Below are positions 5,064 through 5,483 of a DNA stretch of 5,483 nt, piece by piece. The translations under genes were made by a program, and so were the position numbers. Position 1 is the first letter of the stretch. Each line of letters begins with the position of its first letter. The notes under the pieces were generated by a model that saw nothing but the letters and a program-made list of their open reading frames with translations, was not told the origin of the DNA and ran no database searches. The stretch comes from JACQAI01 sp035507915 (GTDB taxonomy: Bacteria; Pseudomonadota; Alphaproteobacteria; Elsterales; Elsteraceae). The stretch is from positions 1 to 5,483 of the forward strand of contig DATJNS010000545.1 in the NCBI GenBank assembly GCA_035507915.1, given 5' to 3'.

Positions 5064-5483
5064 ATGACCCAGCCCGACGACACCACCCCGCCCGTCACCG
5101 AGGGATCGCCCGCGCCGCCGACCGAGCGCCCCGCTGCGCCGGAAACGCCGAGCGGCGGATCGGCGGCCGACGTTGCCGCGCGCCCCGAGGGTGCCCTGCG
5201 CCGCCGCCGGCGCCGTCGCCGGCGCGGTCCGCGCCCGCCCGGCGCGGCGATCGGTTCGGCCGCAGCGCCGACCGACTCCGCGACGGCCGTGCCGGATGTC
5301 GGCGGCGAGGGCGAGAGCGGACGCCCCCGGCTGAGCCTGCCCGGCGGTGCCCCGGCCGATGTGACGGGCGCGCCCGGAGGGCCGGACGCGCCAGGCGGCG
5401 CGTCGAGCGGCGCACCGGCGCGGCCCGGCCGCAAGCGCCGCCGGCGTCGCCGTGCGCGGCCGTTCGGCGGCGACTCGGCAGCG
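5064..5483 (+). CDS. Arg/Pro-rich disordered N-terminal region of an unknown protein, cut by the right edge
   Basis: From the ATG at 5064 the frame stays open for 140 codons to the end of the window. The product begins MTQPDDTTPPVTEGSPAPP and is almost wholly Ala, Pro, Gly, Asp/Glu and Arg, so it is surely disordered. It has two basic clusters: nine arginines at residues 46-54 and GRKRRRRRRARP at 122-133. The Arg codons mix CGC, CGG and CGT. Such tails usually bind RNA or other polyanions and precede a folded domain, which must lie beyond the window. Arg-rich N-termini occur, as I recall, on some alphaproteobacterial Ppx/GppA phosphatases and RNA-modifying enzymes, but no such domain is visible, so no function is assigned. 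The start lacks a good Shine-Dalgarno (only GAG touching the ATG), and an upstream GTG is possible. The opposite strand is also open (4904-5434) but less protein-like. Confidence 0.58.
   Translation, partial: MTQPDDTTPPVTEGSPAPPTERPAAPETPSGGSAADVAARPEGALRRRRRRRRRGPRPPGAAIGSAAAPTDSATAVPDVGGEGESGRPRLSLPGGAPADVTGAPGGPDAPGGASSGAPARPGRKRRRRRRARPFGGDSAA

Noticed and set aside
4904..5434. 176-codon minus-strand frame with a poly-Arg run
   Set aside because: It mirrors the plus-strand Arg-rich gene, lacks acidic residues, has no visible Shine-Dalgarno and would end inside the structured leader. Kept only as an alternative in the notes on the plus-strand gene.

Overview
The window is GC-rich (roughly 70% by eye) and most codons end in G or C. 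The gene content and the paired intergenic hairpin repeat of the CCGTCATCCTCGGGCTTGTC type suggest an alphaproteobacterium, perhaps of the Rhodospirillales kind. That taxonomic call is inference from remembered family resemblance; no search was run.

Layout. Positions 1-88 hold the tail of something upstream that cannot be identified. A strong GC hairpin follows (89-117). Then comes a tight two-gene operon on the plus strand: aspartate-semialdehyde dehydrogenase (asd, 180-1265), overlapping by 4 bases (ATGA) a subgroup-Ic aspartate aminotransferase (1262-2578). The second enzyme makes aspartate from oxaloacetate. The first reduces aspartyl phosphate to the semialdehyde that feeds lysine/DAP, threonine and methionine synthesis. 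Aspartate kinase, the step between them, is not in the window.

The 183-base gap between the convergent genes (2579-2761) carries two 37-base hairpin repeats in inverted orientation, with compensatory base changes in both stems. On the minus strand there follows a two-gene unit: an 81-residue unknown protein (4726-4481) and, 27 bases downstream in the same frame, a 563-residue PAS / degenerate GGDEF / EAL protein (4453-2762). The latter is probably a c-di-GMP phosphodiesterase with all EAL catalytic residues and a dead GGDEF site.

The region 4727-5063 is a divergent intergenic region with an AT-rich island. The island contains a perfect 13-base palindrome (4802-4814) that looks like a repressor operator, and a TAAAAT box just after it. 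About 80 bases on is a nested RNA-like structure (4897-4955). The right edge (5064-5483) is the start of an Arg/Pro-rich, probably disordered protein that runs out of the window.

Nothing here is clearly a new system. The most worthwhile leads are the plant/cyanobacterial-like Asd paired with an actinobacterial-like AspT, the operator plus structured leader before the Arg-rich gene, and the small unknown protein coupled to the EAL protein.
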